Assembly: GCA_023230175.1 (NCBI GenBank)
Contig: JALNXV010000018.1
Coordinates: 1 to 20,038, forward strand
Reading direction: 5' to 3'
DNA from: Candidatus Cloacimonadota bacterium
GTDB lineage: Bacteria; Cloacimonadota; Cloacimonadia; Cloacimonadales; WRIO01
Length of the DNA: 20,038 nucleotides
Below the pieces are notes generated by a model that ran no database searches, was not told the origin of the DNA, and was given only the letters and a program-made list of their open reading frames with translations. Both the position numbers and the translations under genes were made by a program. Position 1 is the first letter of the stretch. Each line of letters opens with the position of its first letter. Shown in pieces: positions 7,471-15,424 of the stretch.

Positions 7471-9318
7471 ATGAGAAGAAATATAAATGATGCTATAAAT
7501 AGTTTTTACTTACCAAAAAACATTTCGTATCAAATTATTATTAATTTATTAATTTTAAAAACTCTTTCAAAAAAAGAATTTTACTATGGTTTAGATTTTA
7601 GAAGACTATGGGATAATTTAATTAATTCTATTGAAAAAAAAGAATACTTTATATATGAGTATCTACCGTCTTTACAAAATAACAAAACAATTGATCATAA
7701 TCTATCTTTAGTGTTTAAAAATATGCATATACCTTTTACAGATATTGATGATTCAGCATTTAGAAAATTTGTTGATATAGTTGAATATTTTGAAAATGAA
7801 GATATCATTGAGTTTATTGCTAATCTATCAAATGACTTTAAATTAGGGTATCTTAAAACACTTGATGTCCAAATTCAAAAAAATATCATCAGATTATTAG
7901 ATATCAAATTAGACGATAAAGTTTTAGATTTAAATCTTGCTGGAAGTAATTTTTTATCTTTACTAGGTAATGACTCTCATAACAATGTTGGATTTATTCA
8001 AAGCTACAATGATTTACCTCTTAGGTATTTAGAGCTTTTATTAAGTGATAATACTCATGTAGATTTGATTCAAAATAATCCCCTCATCGAATACAATTCA
8101 AAATTGAATAACAAATTTGATGTTGTTTTTGCAATACCACCTTTTGGACAAAGAATCTCAAAATGGGATTGTGATGTAGATTTTCCAATACAAGCAACTA
8201 TGTCACATAATTTATATATTCAAAAGGCATTAAACTCTTTAACTTATGATGGAAAGTGTGCTCTTATAGTTCCTGATAGCTTTTTGAATCAGACGAATAA
8301 AGAATCAGATAGTGCAAGAAGATACATTTTCGACAAATTAGTATGTGTTATTAATTTAGGTGCAGTTTTTAAACCTTATGCAGGTGTAAATGTAAGTTTA
8401 CTAATTCTTAAAAATGATAATTACAACAACGAAATTTTAATGGTTAATTTTCAAGATAATAAACAATTTCCAATAGATGACTTTAGTAAATTTGTTGATA
8501 ATGTTGAAGCTTGTAGATTTGAACTTGATAGACTTGATTTAGATGATATAAAAAATTCTATTCTAGTTTCAAAAGAAGAAATTCTACAAAATAACTATAT
8601 ATTAGATTTTAAGAGATATCAACCTTTAGAGGAAATTATTACACCAATTCAACATCCTGAAGAGTTAATAAAAAAAGTAGAAGTGGGTGCTAAATTATTA
8701 CTTGAATCGATTTCAAATATTAAAAAAGTTAGAAACAATTTAGCTCATGGACAAATAAGTTTACAAACTTTTCAATTAGATCAAATAGCATCAATTCGTC
8801 TAGGGAAACCTCTTCCAAAAGATAATATTGAAAATGGTGAGATACCTTTTGTAAATATAACTGATATCACTAGATGTACAACAGATTATATTGATTCATC
8901 AGAGGTGATGATAAGTGAAGATTTTGCATATCAGAACAATTTAACAATTGTAGAAGCAAATACAATTTTACTCTCTGTTCGTGGAACTATTGGAAAAGTG
9001 ATTTTAGCAGGTTCTAAAATTGCTATTTCTCCTACATTAGTTGCTATAGAAGTTGACATTAATAAAGCAAAACCATATTTTGTGTATCAATGGTTTTTGA
9101 ATAAAAAAGAATACTTTGAAGCAAATGCAGTTGGAGCAACAATAGCATCTTTAAGTACGGCATTTATCAAAGAGCTAAAGATAGATTTACCACCAATTGA
9201 AACACAAAACCAGTTTGAAGAATACAAAAATGATTTAGATAATATCAAACAAACTTTGTCTAAATTAAATGATGAAAATCAAAACTTATCAAAATCTATC
9301 TTTAACCAGTTTTATTAG
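7471..9318 (+). CDS. Type I methylase-like/specificity fusion with degenerate catalytic motifs
   Basis: This 615-aa protein contains, in order, a helical N-terminus (1-140), an N6-adenine methylase-like Rossmann region (145-390), a helical linker (395-428) and one HsdS-type target-recognition domain (about 430-580, with GTIGKVILAG and LPPIETQNQFEEYK) ending in a coiled coil. The methylase shape is clear (LVCVINLGAVFKPYAGVNVSLLILKN matches the HsdM region after motif VIII). However, motif I is LDLNLAGSNFL (152-162) instead of the usual DPxCGSG, and motif IV is IPPF (222-225) instead of NPPF. Methylation is therefore doubtful, and it may only bind a DNA sequence. It heads a four-gene operon with an ATPase, a PLD-fold protein and a WYL regulator. 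A single recognition domain suggests a homodimer on a palindromic site. RNNLAH at 421-426 resembles a HEPN motif but sits in a short linker. Confidence 0.8.
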   Translation: MRRNINDAINSFYLPKNISYQIIINLLILKTLSKKEFYYGLDFRRLWDNLINSIEKKEYFIYEYLPSLQNNKTIDHNLSLVFKNMHIPFTDIDDSAFRKFVDIVEYFENEDIIEFIANLSNDFKLGYLKTLDVQIQKNIIRLLDIKLDDKVLDLNLAGSNFLSLLGNDSHNNVGFIQSYNDLPLRYLELLLSDNTHVDLIQNNPLIEYNSKLNNKFDVVFAIPPFGQRISKWDCDVDFPIQATMSHNLYIQKALNSLTYDGKCALIVPDSFLNQTNKESDSARRYIFDKLVCVINLGAVFKPYAGVNVSLLILKNDNYNNEILMVNFQDNKQFPIDDFSKFVDNVEACRFELDRLDLDDIKNSILVSKEEILQNNYILDFKRYQPLEEIITPIQHPEELIKKVEVGAKLLLESISNIKKVRNNLAHGQISLQTFQLDQIASIRLGKPLPKDNIENGEIPFVNITDITRCTTDYIDSSEVMISEDFAYQNNLTIVEANTILLSVRGTIGKVILAGSKIAISPTLVAIEVDINKAKPYFVYQWFLNKKEYFEANAVGATIASLSTAFIKELKIDLPPIETQNQFEEYKNDLDNIKQTLSKLNDENQNLSKSIFNQFY

Positions 9319-9327
9319 GAGTTTAAA

Positions 9328-10803
9328 TTGCTATCATATTCGTTAGAAAATTTTAAATCATTTGGCTCAAAACAAAAAATACCACTAAAACCAATCACTC
9401 TTATCTATGGTGCAAATAGTTCTGGAAAATCAAGTGTTATTCATGGATATTTATTTATAAGTGAGTTATTAAAGACTGGTAAATGTGATTTAAGTAGCTT
9501 TACAATAGGCGGTGAACTTTTAGATTTGGGTGGATATAAACAGTATTTACACAAAAAAGAGTATGCAACAAGAAATTTAAATCTAGAAGTTGAACTAGAA
9601 AACTATAAACTCATTTTAGAAATATCTGTAGATGGCGAAAATAGAAAACAGCTGCAAAGAAATGCTTATTGGTTGTCGTTAAGTGTTCAAAATATAGTAG
9701 AAAACTATAGCTATAAGTTTCAAAGAAACAAATCAACGAGTGAAATAATACTAGAACATTTTAATGATGAGCCAATAACAAAAAAAGAACAAAAAGCTAT
9801 TATAGAATTAGAAAATATCATCTCTTCACAAATCAAATTAGACCAAATTGAGCGAGGCTCAGTTATAGCTAATAGCTTAAATGAAATTTTTCAAATAATA
9901 AACTCAAGTTACAAAAATATTATTTATCTAGGACCAATCAGATCATACCCAACAAGAGATATATCTCTAACAAATGAATCATCTGAAGATATGGATTATA
10001 ATGCTTGGAATATAGTGAAAAAAGATGCGAATGTAAGAGATAAAGTAAATAAATGGCTTGGCGGTAAAGATTCTAAACTAAAAACTGGTTATGAACTATC
10101 TGTAAAAAAATATTTAGATCCAAAAGATTATCTAGAGAGTTTATTAAATATTATTTCAAATCCAGGTGCTTATGAACATGACCTCAAAGAGTTGTTTGAG
10201 CTTGAAGATGAACAATTTTATGATTATCTTGAAGATTTTACAAATAAACTACTTGAAGAATATGATGCTCTTAAAGAAGATAGACTCATATCATATATCG
10301 CAGATAAATTCTCAAAGCAAACTATTGAAGAACTTATAATTGAAGACTTAAATAACGATAGAACTACTGTAAGCCACAGAGATATTGGAGTTGGTATCAG
10401 TCAAGTTTTACCAGTCCTTGTAAGTGCTTATGCATCTAAAAATGCAGTTATAGCAATAGAGCAGCCAGAACTTCATCTTCATCCAGCACTGCAATCAGAA
10501 ATTGCTGATGTTTTTATTGAAACAGCACTAAAAGAAAACAACAATACTTATCTAATAGAAACCCATAGTGAACATTTGCTTCTTAGAATAATGAGAAGAA
10601 TAAGAGAGACAACAAATGGTGAATTACCAGATGGCATAACACCAATTACTCCAAATGATGTGCAAATTCTTTTTGTTATGCCTGCTCAAAATGTGTCGGG
10701 TTCTGTTATTAAAAAAATAGACTTAAATTATGAGGGTGATTTGATTGATGAATGGCCAGGTGGCTTTTTTGAAGAAGGATATAACGAAAGGTTTGGAGTA
10801 TGA
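9328..10803 (+). CDS. AAA/ABC-type ATPase with C-terminal DUF3696
   Basis: This 491-aa ATPase has Walker A at G28-ANSSG-K34-S35, an ABC-signature-like GVGISQVLPVL at 354-364, Walker B with catalytic glutamates in VIAIEQPELHLHP (374-386), and a switch histidine in ETHSEHLL (H413). The tail EGDLIDEWPGGFF is the DUF3696 signature. These are SMC/OLD-like ATPases often found in defence operons, where ATP binding gates a partner effector. The start is TTG, chosen because MLSYSLENFKSFG is the typical N-terminus of the family and AGGAG lies at 9317-9321. It begins 9 bp after the methylase-like gene and overlaps the next gene by ATGA. There is no TOPRIM or nuclease domain, so any effector activity must come from a neighbour. 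The ATPase call is very sure; the role is inferred. Confidence 0.92.
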   Translation: MLSYSLENFKSFGSKQKIPLKPITLIYGANSSGKSSVIHGYLFISELLKTGKCDLSSFTIGGELLDLGGYKQYLHKKEYATRNLNLEVELENYKLILEISVDGENRKQLQRNAYWLSLSVQNIVENYSYKFQRNKSTSEIILEHFNDEPITKKEQKAIIELENIISSQIKLDQIERGSVIANSLNEIFQIINSSYKNIIYLGPIRSYPTRDISLTNESSEDMDYNAWNIVKKDANVRDKVNKWLGGKDSKLKTGYELSVKKYLDPKDYLESLLNIISNPGAYEHDLKELFELEDEQFYDYLEDFTNKLLEEYDALKEDRLISYIADKFSKQTIEELIIEDLNNDRTTVSHRDIGVGISQVLPVLVSAYASKNAVIAIEQPELHLHPALQSEIADVFIETALKENNNTYLIETHSEHLLLRIMRRIRETTNGELPDGITPITPNDVQILFVMPAQNVSGSVIKKIDLNYEGDLIDEWPGGFFEEGYNERFGV

Positions 10804-11738
10804 TTTCAAACTTTGTATTAACACCAAATGTCTTTGAAGATAGAAACAATAAACAAAACATTATAAGTGTTATGAAAGATTCTATCGCAAATCCAATATT
10901 TGTTGTAGAGTATCAAGGAGCGAACTGGAGTAAAACTATTCTAGTTCAATATATTAGTAAAATCGAGCAAAAAAACAGAGATAGATTTCAAGTACTGCTC
11001 AAAAATCTAAAAGACCAAAAAAAAATCATCAAACAAACTAATCATAGTCTTAGTCTGAATACTTCAGATGATTGGATGAAGGTGTCAGAAAAAGCATTAG
11101 ATTCAAATTTAATAGATTTTGTCATAACAGATGATGAGCTAAAAGATAGTTATAAATCAAGTTTAAATGAAAATTGCGAATCAATTAACGATATCATAGA
11201 AGAAGATACAAAATGGGATACCATTAAAAATAAAAGAAGTTTGACATTAACAAAAACAAAATCAAGTTTGTTACCTTTTTTTAATAATTTTATGCCTTAC
11301 TCTTCAAAGCTTGTTATCATTGACCCATATTTTGAATATATAACTAAATATCAAAACTTTCTAAGACTATGTTCGGAAATCATGGGTAATCGAGTGAATT
11401 TTGCACAAAACAGTTGCAAAATAGAGATTCACACAAGATATGATGATAGAAGTAACTACAACTTTCAAACTTTTTTAACAACATTAAAAAGTCAATATAA
11501 GCACACTTATACAGTTTACATCTGGGATGATTCAAAAGTAGATGCTCATAAGTTTCACGATAGGTTTATTATGACTGAAAGCATAGGATTTTCAGTTTCA
11601 CATAGCTTTGATATATCAGACGGTTCAAACCAAGAAACAACTTGGAGCTTTTTAGATAAAGAAACGCAATCAAAGCATATGAATAACTATAGAGAAGAAG
11701 ACCCACTTTTTATGTTACATAATAAAATAGAGGTGTAG
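10800..11738 (+). CDS. ATPase partner with C-terminal PLD-fold (MIT_C-like) domain
   Basis: In this 312-aa protein, residues 1-160 are an N-terminal region I do not recognise. Residues 165-312 read like the MIT_C/phospholipase-D fold: IIDPYF (173-178), IEIHTRYDD, then H253-D-R-F-I, followed by IGFSVSHSFDIS. In eukaryotic MITD1 this fold binds membranes and has no catalytic HKD pair. Here HDR replaces HxK, so nuclease or lipase activity cannot be assumed. The ATGA overlap with the DUF3696 ATPase makes a complex likely, with this protein as the sensor or effector arm. No signal peptide or TM segment is visible. Family assignment is by eye and moderate; the partnership is inferred from gene order. 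Confidence 0.6.
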   Translation: MISNFVLTPNVFEDRNNKQNIISVMKDSIANPIFVVEYQGANWSKTILVQYISKIEQKNRDRFQVLLKNLKDQKKIIKQTNHSLSLNTSDDWMKVSEKALDSNLIDFVITDDELKDSYKSSLNENCESINDIIEEDTKWDTIKNKRSLTLTKTKSSLLPFFNNFMPYSSKLVIIDPYFEYITKYQNFLRLCSEIMGNRVNFAQNSCKIEIHTRYDDRSNYNFQTFLTTLKSQYKHTYTVYIWDDSKVDAHKFHDRFIMTESIGFSVSHSFDISDGSNQETTWSFLDKETQSKHMNNYREEDPLFMLHNKIEV

Positions 11739-11740
11739 AG

Positions 11741-12703
11741 TTGAACGACATTCACGATACATCCCTAGAAACTTTAAAACTGTTAAAATACCTTATAGAA
11801 AATAATTCTATTTGCACAAATCAATTAAATACAATTTTAAATAATGATAAATCAGAACGCTCAAACTTGCGACAATTCAAAACAATCCAATACTTTTTTA
11901 AAAAAGAGTTTGATGTAGATATCTTTAAAAAAAGCTCAAGAGGTTGTTATGAAGTTGTAAACAAAGAAGTGCTTAGACAATCATTGAATTTTACAGATAA
12001 AAAAGAGCTTCTTAGCTATGTAAAGATTTTAAAAGAGATACTTCCAAATTATTATGAAAAACTTGATAGTGATTTAAAAAATGAGATAGAAAATAGCTCA
12101 CAAAAATCAAAAGAGCTGTATTATTTTCACAACAACCCGCTTGAAGACTTTTCAAACAATCATCTTTTAAAAGAGATAGAGCAAAGCATCACAAAAAAAA
12201 GAAAAGTAAATTTTACATACAAAAACATCAACTATACAGATGCAAAACCACTTCAAATAGTATTTATGGAGGGCAATCTTTATCTTGCAATACTTACAAA
12301 TGAAGAGCTAAACGGTGGCTTTAAATTTCTTAGAATCAACTACATCCAAGAGTATAAAGCTTTAACAATCGAGTATAACGAAACAGCAACCATCTCAAAA
12401 GCTTATGAGTTTTTAAAAGAGTTTCAAACACCTTTTGCATGGTTTGATAGTGAGTATAAACAAGTAAAAATCTCTATCTCAGAGTATGGAAAGGAGTTTT
12501 TCAAACTCAAAAAACACTTACCATCACAAGAGTACAAAGAGCTACCTGATGGTACAGCACAGCTTACATACTATGTAACCAACTACATGGAGATAGTGTT
12601 ACTTGTAAAAAAATGGTTTCCACATCTAAAGATAATCGAACCCGTAGAGTGGAAAGAGAGATTTAGAAGTGAGATAAAACAATATCTTGAAAATGACAAA
12701 TAA
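11741..12703 (+). CDS. WYL-domain transcriptional regulator
   Basis: This 320-aa protein has an N-terminal helical, probably winged-HTH region (1-80), a WYL domain at about 150-215 (KVNFTYKNINYTDAKPLQIV, then EGNLYLAILT, FKFLRINYI), and a WCX-like C-terminal domain (about 225-320). LYL stands in place of the name-giving WYL. WYL regulators often sit in or next to defence operons and repress them until a ligand, thought to be a nucleic acid or nucleotide signal, is bound. The start is TTG with GAGGTG at 11730-11735. The next ATG would remove most of the HTH region. It begins 2 bp after the upstream stop and ends inside a TGACA-N5-TGTC palindrome (12694-12708), which also occurs before the first gene of its own operon. 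This placement suggests it controls both cargo operons. Confidence 0.85.
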   Translation: MNDIHDTSLETLKLLKYLIENNSICTNQLNTILNNDKSERSNLRQFKTIQYFFKKEFDVDIFKKSSRGCYEVVNKEVLRQSLNFTDKKELLSYVKILKEILPNYYEKLDSDLKNEIENSSQKSKELYYFHNNPLEDFSNNHLLKEIEQSITKKRKVNFTYKNINYTDAKPLQIVFMEGNLYLAILTNEELNGGFKFLRINYIQEYKALTIEYNETATISKAYEFLKEFQTPFAWFDSEYKQVKISISEYGKEFFKLKKHLPSQEYKELPDGTAQLTYYVTNYMEIVLLVKKWFPHLKIIEPVEWKERFRSEIKQYLENDK

Positions 12704-12750
12704 TGTCTATGAATATATTTATAATTACAGCATAAAACATAAAAGGAAGA
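12694..12750 (+). promoter_or_regulatory. Promoter/operator of the hsdMSR operon, related to the 7411-7465 leader
   Basis: The palindrome TGACA-AATAA-TGTCT lies at 12694-12708, overlapping the stop of the WYL gene. TATAAT is at 12720-12725 and AAGGAAG at 12743-12749 is the ribosome binding site. The palindrome-to--10 distance is the same 22 nt as at 7412-7443, and AATTACA directly around or after the -10 is shared. The operon can be transcribed independently of the upstream cassette. Confidence 0.5.
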
Positions 12751-12755
12751 AATAA

Positions 12756-14219
12756 ATGATAACGAACGAACTTAAAAACCAAGTAGATAAAATCTGGGAA
12801 ACATTCTGGACAGGAGGTATCTCAAACCCTCTAACAGTTGTTGAACAGTTTACATTTTTGATTTTTATCAAAAGCTTAGATACAGCACAAATCAAAATAG
12901 ACAAAAAGAAAAAGCTTGATAAAAATGTAAAAGATATATTTACAAAAGAGTTCGAACACCTAAGATGGCAAAATGTATCTTCTAAAGCAGCCGAAGATAT
13001 GTTTAGCACATTTCAGACAGAGATGTTTCCTTTTATCAAATCCCTTTCGGATGAACAATCAGCATTTTCAAACTACATGAAAGATGCATCATTTTTAATT
13101 CCTACAGCTAAATTACTGCAAAAAGTAGTAGATATGATAGATAAACTAAACCTTGAAGATAAAGATATCAAAGGTGATTTATACGAATATCTACTTAGTA
13201 AACTTGCAACTGCTGGAACAAACGGGCAGTTTAGAACACCAAGACACATCATAAAAATGATGGTTGAGATGATGCTCTCACATGCAACTATCACAAAAGA
13301 TTTTAAGATCTACGACCCTGCATGTGGTACAGCTGGATTTTTGATAAATTCTATAGAGTACATCAAAGAGCAAAGAGGTGAGATACTAGATACTCTAAGC
13401 TCAAAAGAGTTTGAGGGGTTATTTTATGGAAATGACTTTGATATCTCAATGGCTAGAATCGCATCTATGAATATGATGCTTCACTCAATAGAATCAGCTC
13501 ATATCTCAAACAGTGATGCACTAGCAAAATTTGATCTAATAGAGGAAAACAAATACGATCTAATCTTAGCAAATCCACCTTTTAAAGGTTCCCTTGACTA
13601 TGAAGAGGTATCAAAAGCTGTTTTAGATGTGGCAAAGACTAAAAAAACAGAACTTTTATTTGTATCACTCATACTAAAAGCACTTAAAACTGGTGGGCGA
13701 ACTGCTATCATTGTGCCTGATGGTGTACTTTTTGGCTCAACTACTGCACACAAAGAACTAAGAAGGGAAATAGTATCAAATCAACAGCTTGATGCTATCA
13801 TCTCTATGCCAAGTGGTGTATTTAAACCTTATGCTGGAGTAAGTACAGCTATCATCATCTTTACAAAAACAAACGGACATAAAAACGATAAAGTTTGGTT
13901 TTATGATATGCAAAATGATGGATACACTCTCAACGACAACAGAACTCCATGTGATGGAAGTGATATACCAGATATCCTAGAGAGATTTAAAAATCTTGAG
14001 AGCGAACAAAATAGAGCTAGAACTGATAAAAGCTTTTTTGTGCCAATAACTGAGATAGAAAACAACGACTACGACCTAAGTATCAATAGATACAAAGAGG
14101 TGGTTTATGAAACTATCTCTTACGATAAACCTGCAAAAATCATAGAAGATTTGAAAACTATAAACTATAAAATCACTACTGGACTAGAAGAGTTGAAAGA
14201 GTTAGTAAATGAAAAGTAA
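12756..14219 (+). CDS. hsdM: Type I restriction-modification DNA methyltransferase subunit HsdM
   Basis: This 487-aa adenine-N6 methyltransferase subunit has an HsdM_N helical domain at 5-135 (LKNQVDKIWETFWTGG), then GQFRTPRHIIKMM, an intact SAM-binding motif I D187-PACGTAGFL, and catalytic motif IV N273-P-P-F276. The VPDGVLFGS and FKPYAGVSTAIIIF regions follow. It methylates host DNA at the sequence read by HsdS and also forms part of the restriction complex. Unlike the methylase-like protein at 7471-9318, all catalytic residues are present. The start is supported by AAGGAAG at 12743-12749. The last 11 nt overlap hsdS, so the two are translationally coupled, as expected for subunits of an M2S1 enzyme. 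Confidence 0.96.
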   Translation: MITNELKNQVDKIWETFWTGGISNPLTVVEQFTFLIFIKSLDTAQIKIDKKKKLDKNVKDIFTKEFEHLRWQNVSSKAAEDMFSTFQTEMFPFIKSLSDEQSAFSNYMKDASFLIPTAKLLQKVVDMIDKLNLEDKDIKGDLYEYLLSKLATAGTNGQFRTPRHIIKMMVEMMLSHATITKDFKIYDPACGTAGFLINSIEYIKEQRGEILDTLSSKEFEGLFYGNDFDISMARIASMNMMLHSIESAHISNSDALAKFDLIEENKYDLILANPPFKGSLDYEEVSKAVLDVAKTKKTELLFVSLILKALKTGGRTAIIVPDGVLFGSTTAHKELRREIVSNQQLDAIISMPSGVFKPYAGVSTAIIIFTKTNGHKNDKVWFYDMQNDGYTLNDNRTPCDGSDIPDILERFKNLESEQNRARTDKSFFVPITEIENNDYDLSINRYKEVVYETISYDKPAKIIEDLKTINYKITTGLEELKELVNEK

Positions 14220-15414
14220 TTGGAAAAATTTACAAGATTTACTTTTCTTTCAAGAAGGTCCAGGTGTTAGAAAAAATCAGTTTAAACATACTGGTGTAAA
14301 GCTATTAAATGTTGGAAATATAAATGACAAAAAACTAAATTTAGATACTACTAGTATATTTATATCTGAAGAAGAAGCATTTGGAAAATATAGTCACTTT
14401 CTAGTAGAAGATGGAGATTTACTTATTTGTTGTTCTGGAATTGTAGTTGATAATTTTCATAATAAAATTGTATTTGCAGAAGAAAAACATTTACCACTTT
14501 GTCTAAATACAAGCACAATGAGATTTAGAACTTTAAATGAGGATATTTTAAATATTAAATATTTTTATTATTTCTTAATGACAAGACTATTTAAGGAGCA
14601 ACTTCAAAAATTAATTACTGGTTCAGCACAATTAAATTTTGGACCAAGTCATATTAAAAAAATTTTTATGCCAATTGTCAAGCTCGAAGAACAAAAACAA
14701 ATTGCAAAAACATTAGATAAAGCTCAGGAGCTGATTGACCTTAGAAAAGAGTCAATCGCAAAGCTTGATGAGTTGGCAAAATCTATGTTTATTGATATGT
14801 TCGGCGACCCTGTTAGTAATGAGAAAGGGTGGGATATTGAAAAACTAGATGATATCACTACAAAAATAGGAAGCGGTTCTACGCCAAAAGGCGGTAAAGA
14901 TTCCTACAAAAGTGAAGGTATTTCTTTAATTAGAAGTTTAAATATTCATGATAATAAATTTAAGTATAAAGACTTAGCTTTTATAGATGATGTGCAAGCT
15001 AAAGGATTATCTAATGTTATAGTAGAAAAAAATGATGTATTACTAAATATTACTGGAGCATCAGTTTGTAGATGTGCTATTGTTCCTGAAGATGTACTGC
15101 CTGCTAGAGTTAACCAACATGTCGCAATAATTAGAACTGATGAAAATGTTAATTCAAAATATTTAATGCACTTATTTATTTCTAACTATAAAGATAAATT
15201 AATGCATATCGCAACAGCTGGTGGAGCGACAAGAGAAGCATTGACAAAAGAAAATATACAAAATTTAGAAATTCCACTGCCTTCAATTGATTTACAAAAC
15301 AAATTTGCTCAAATAATAGAAAAAATTGAAGAACAAAAATCACTTTATGAGCAAGAGCTTGAAAAACTAGAAGATAATTTTCAAGCACTATTGCAACAAA
15401 GCTTTGGTGAATAG
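14209..15414 (+). CDS. hsdS: Type I restriction-modification specificity subunit HsdS
   Basis: This 401-aa protein has the usual two-half layout: recognition domain 1 at about 5-155, a central conserved coiled coil at about 158-200 (LEEQKQIAKTLDKAQELIDL, then MFIDMFGDP), recognition domain 2 at about 205-355 (starting WDIEKLDDITTKIGSGSTPK), and a C-terminal coiled coil at 358-401. Two different recognition domains predict an asymmetric bipartite target with an internal spacer. The sequence cannot be read from the protein by eye. Base composition differs along the gene. The recognition domains look more AT-rich than the central coil and than hsdM/hsdR, as expected if they were exchanged by recombination. 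It overlaps hsdM by 11 nt, and hsdR follows after 10 bp. Confidence 0.95.
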   Translation: MKSNWKNLQDLLFFQEGPGVRKNQFKHTGVKLLNVGNINDKKLNLDTTSIFISEEEAFGKYSHFLVEDGDLLICCSGIVVDNFHNKIVFAEEKHLPLCLNTSTMRFRTLNEDILNIKYFYYFLMTRLFKEQLQKLITGSAQLNFGPSHIKKIFMPIVKLEEQKQIAKTLDKAQELIDLRKESIAKLDELAKSMFIDMFGDPVSNEKGWDIEKLDDITTKIGSGSTPKGGKDSYKSEGISLIRSLNIHDNKFKYKDLAFIDDVQAKGLSNVIVEKNDVLLNITGASVCRCAIVPEDVLPARVNQHVAIIRTDENVNSKYLMHLFISNYKDKLMHIATAGGATREALTKENIQNLEIPLPSIDLQNKFAQIIEKIEEQKSLYEQELEKLEDNFQALLQQSFGE

Positions 15415-15424
15415 GAGTTAAGAT

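Noticed and set aside
7471..9318. Functional standalone type I or type IIG modification enzyme
   Set aside because: Motif I lacks DPxCG and motif IV lacks the catalytic Asn. No nuclease or helicase gene is linked in the same operon. A complete HsdMSR follows separately.
12694..12746. Transcription terminator after the WYL gene
   Set aside because: The palindrome here has 4-5 bp arms, no GC-rich stem and no following T-run. It matches the leader at 7412 and is better read as an operator.
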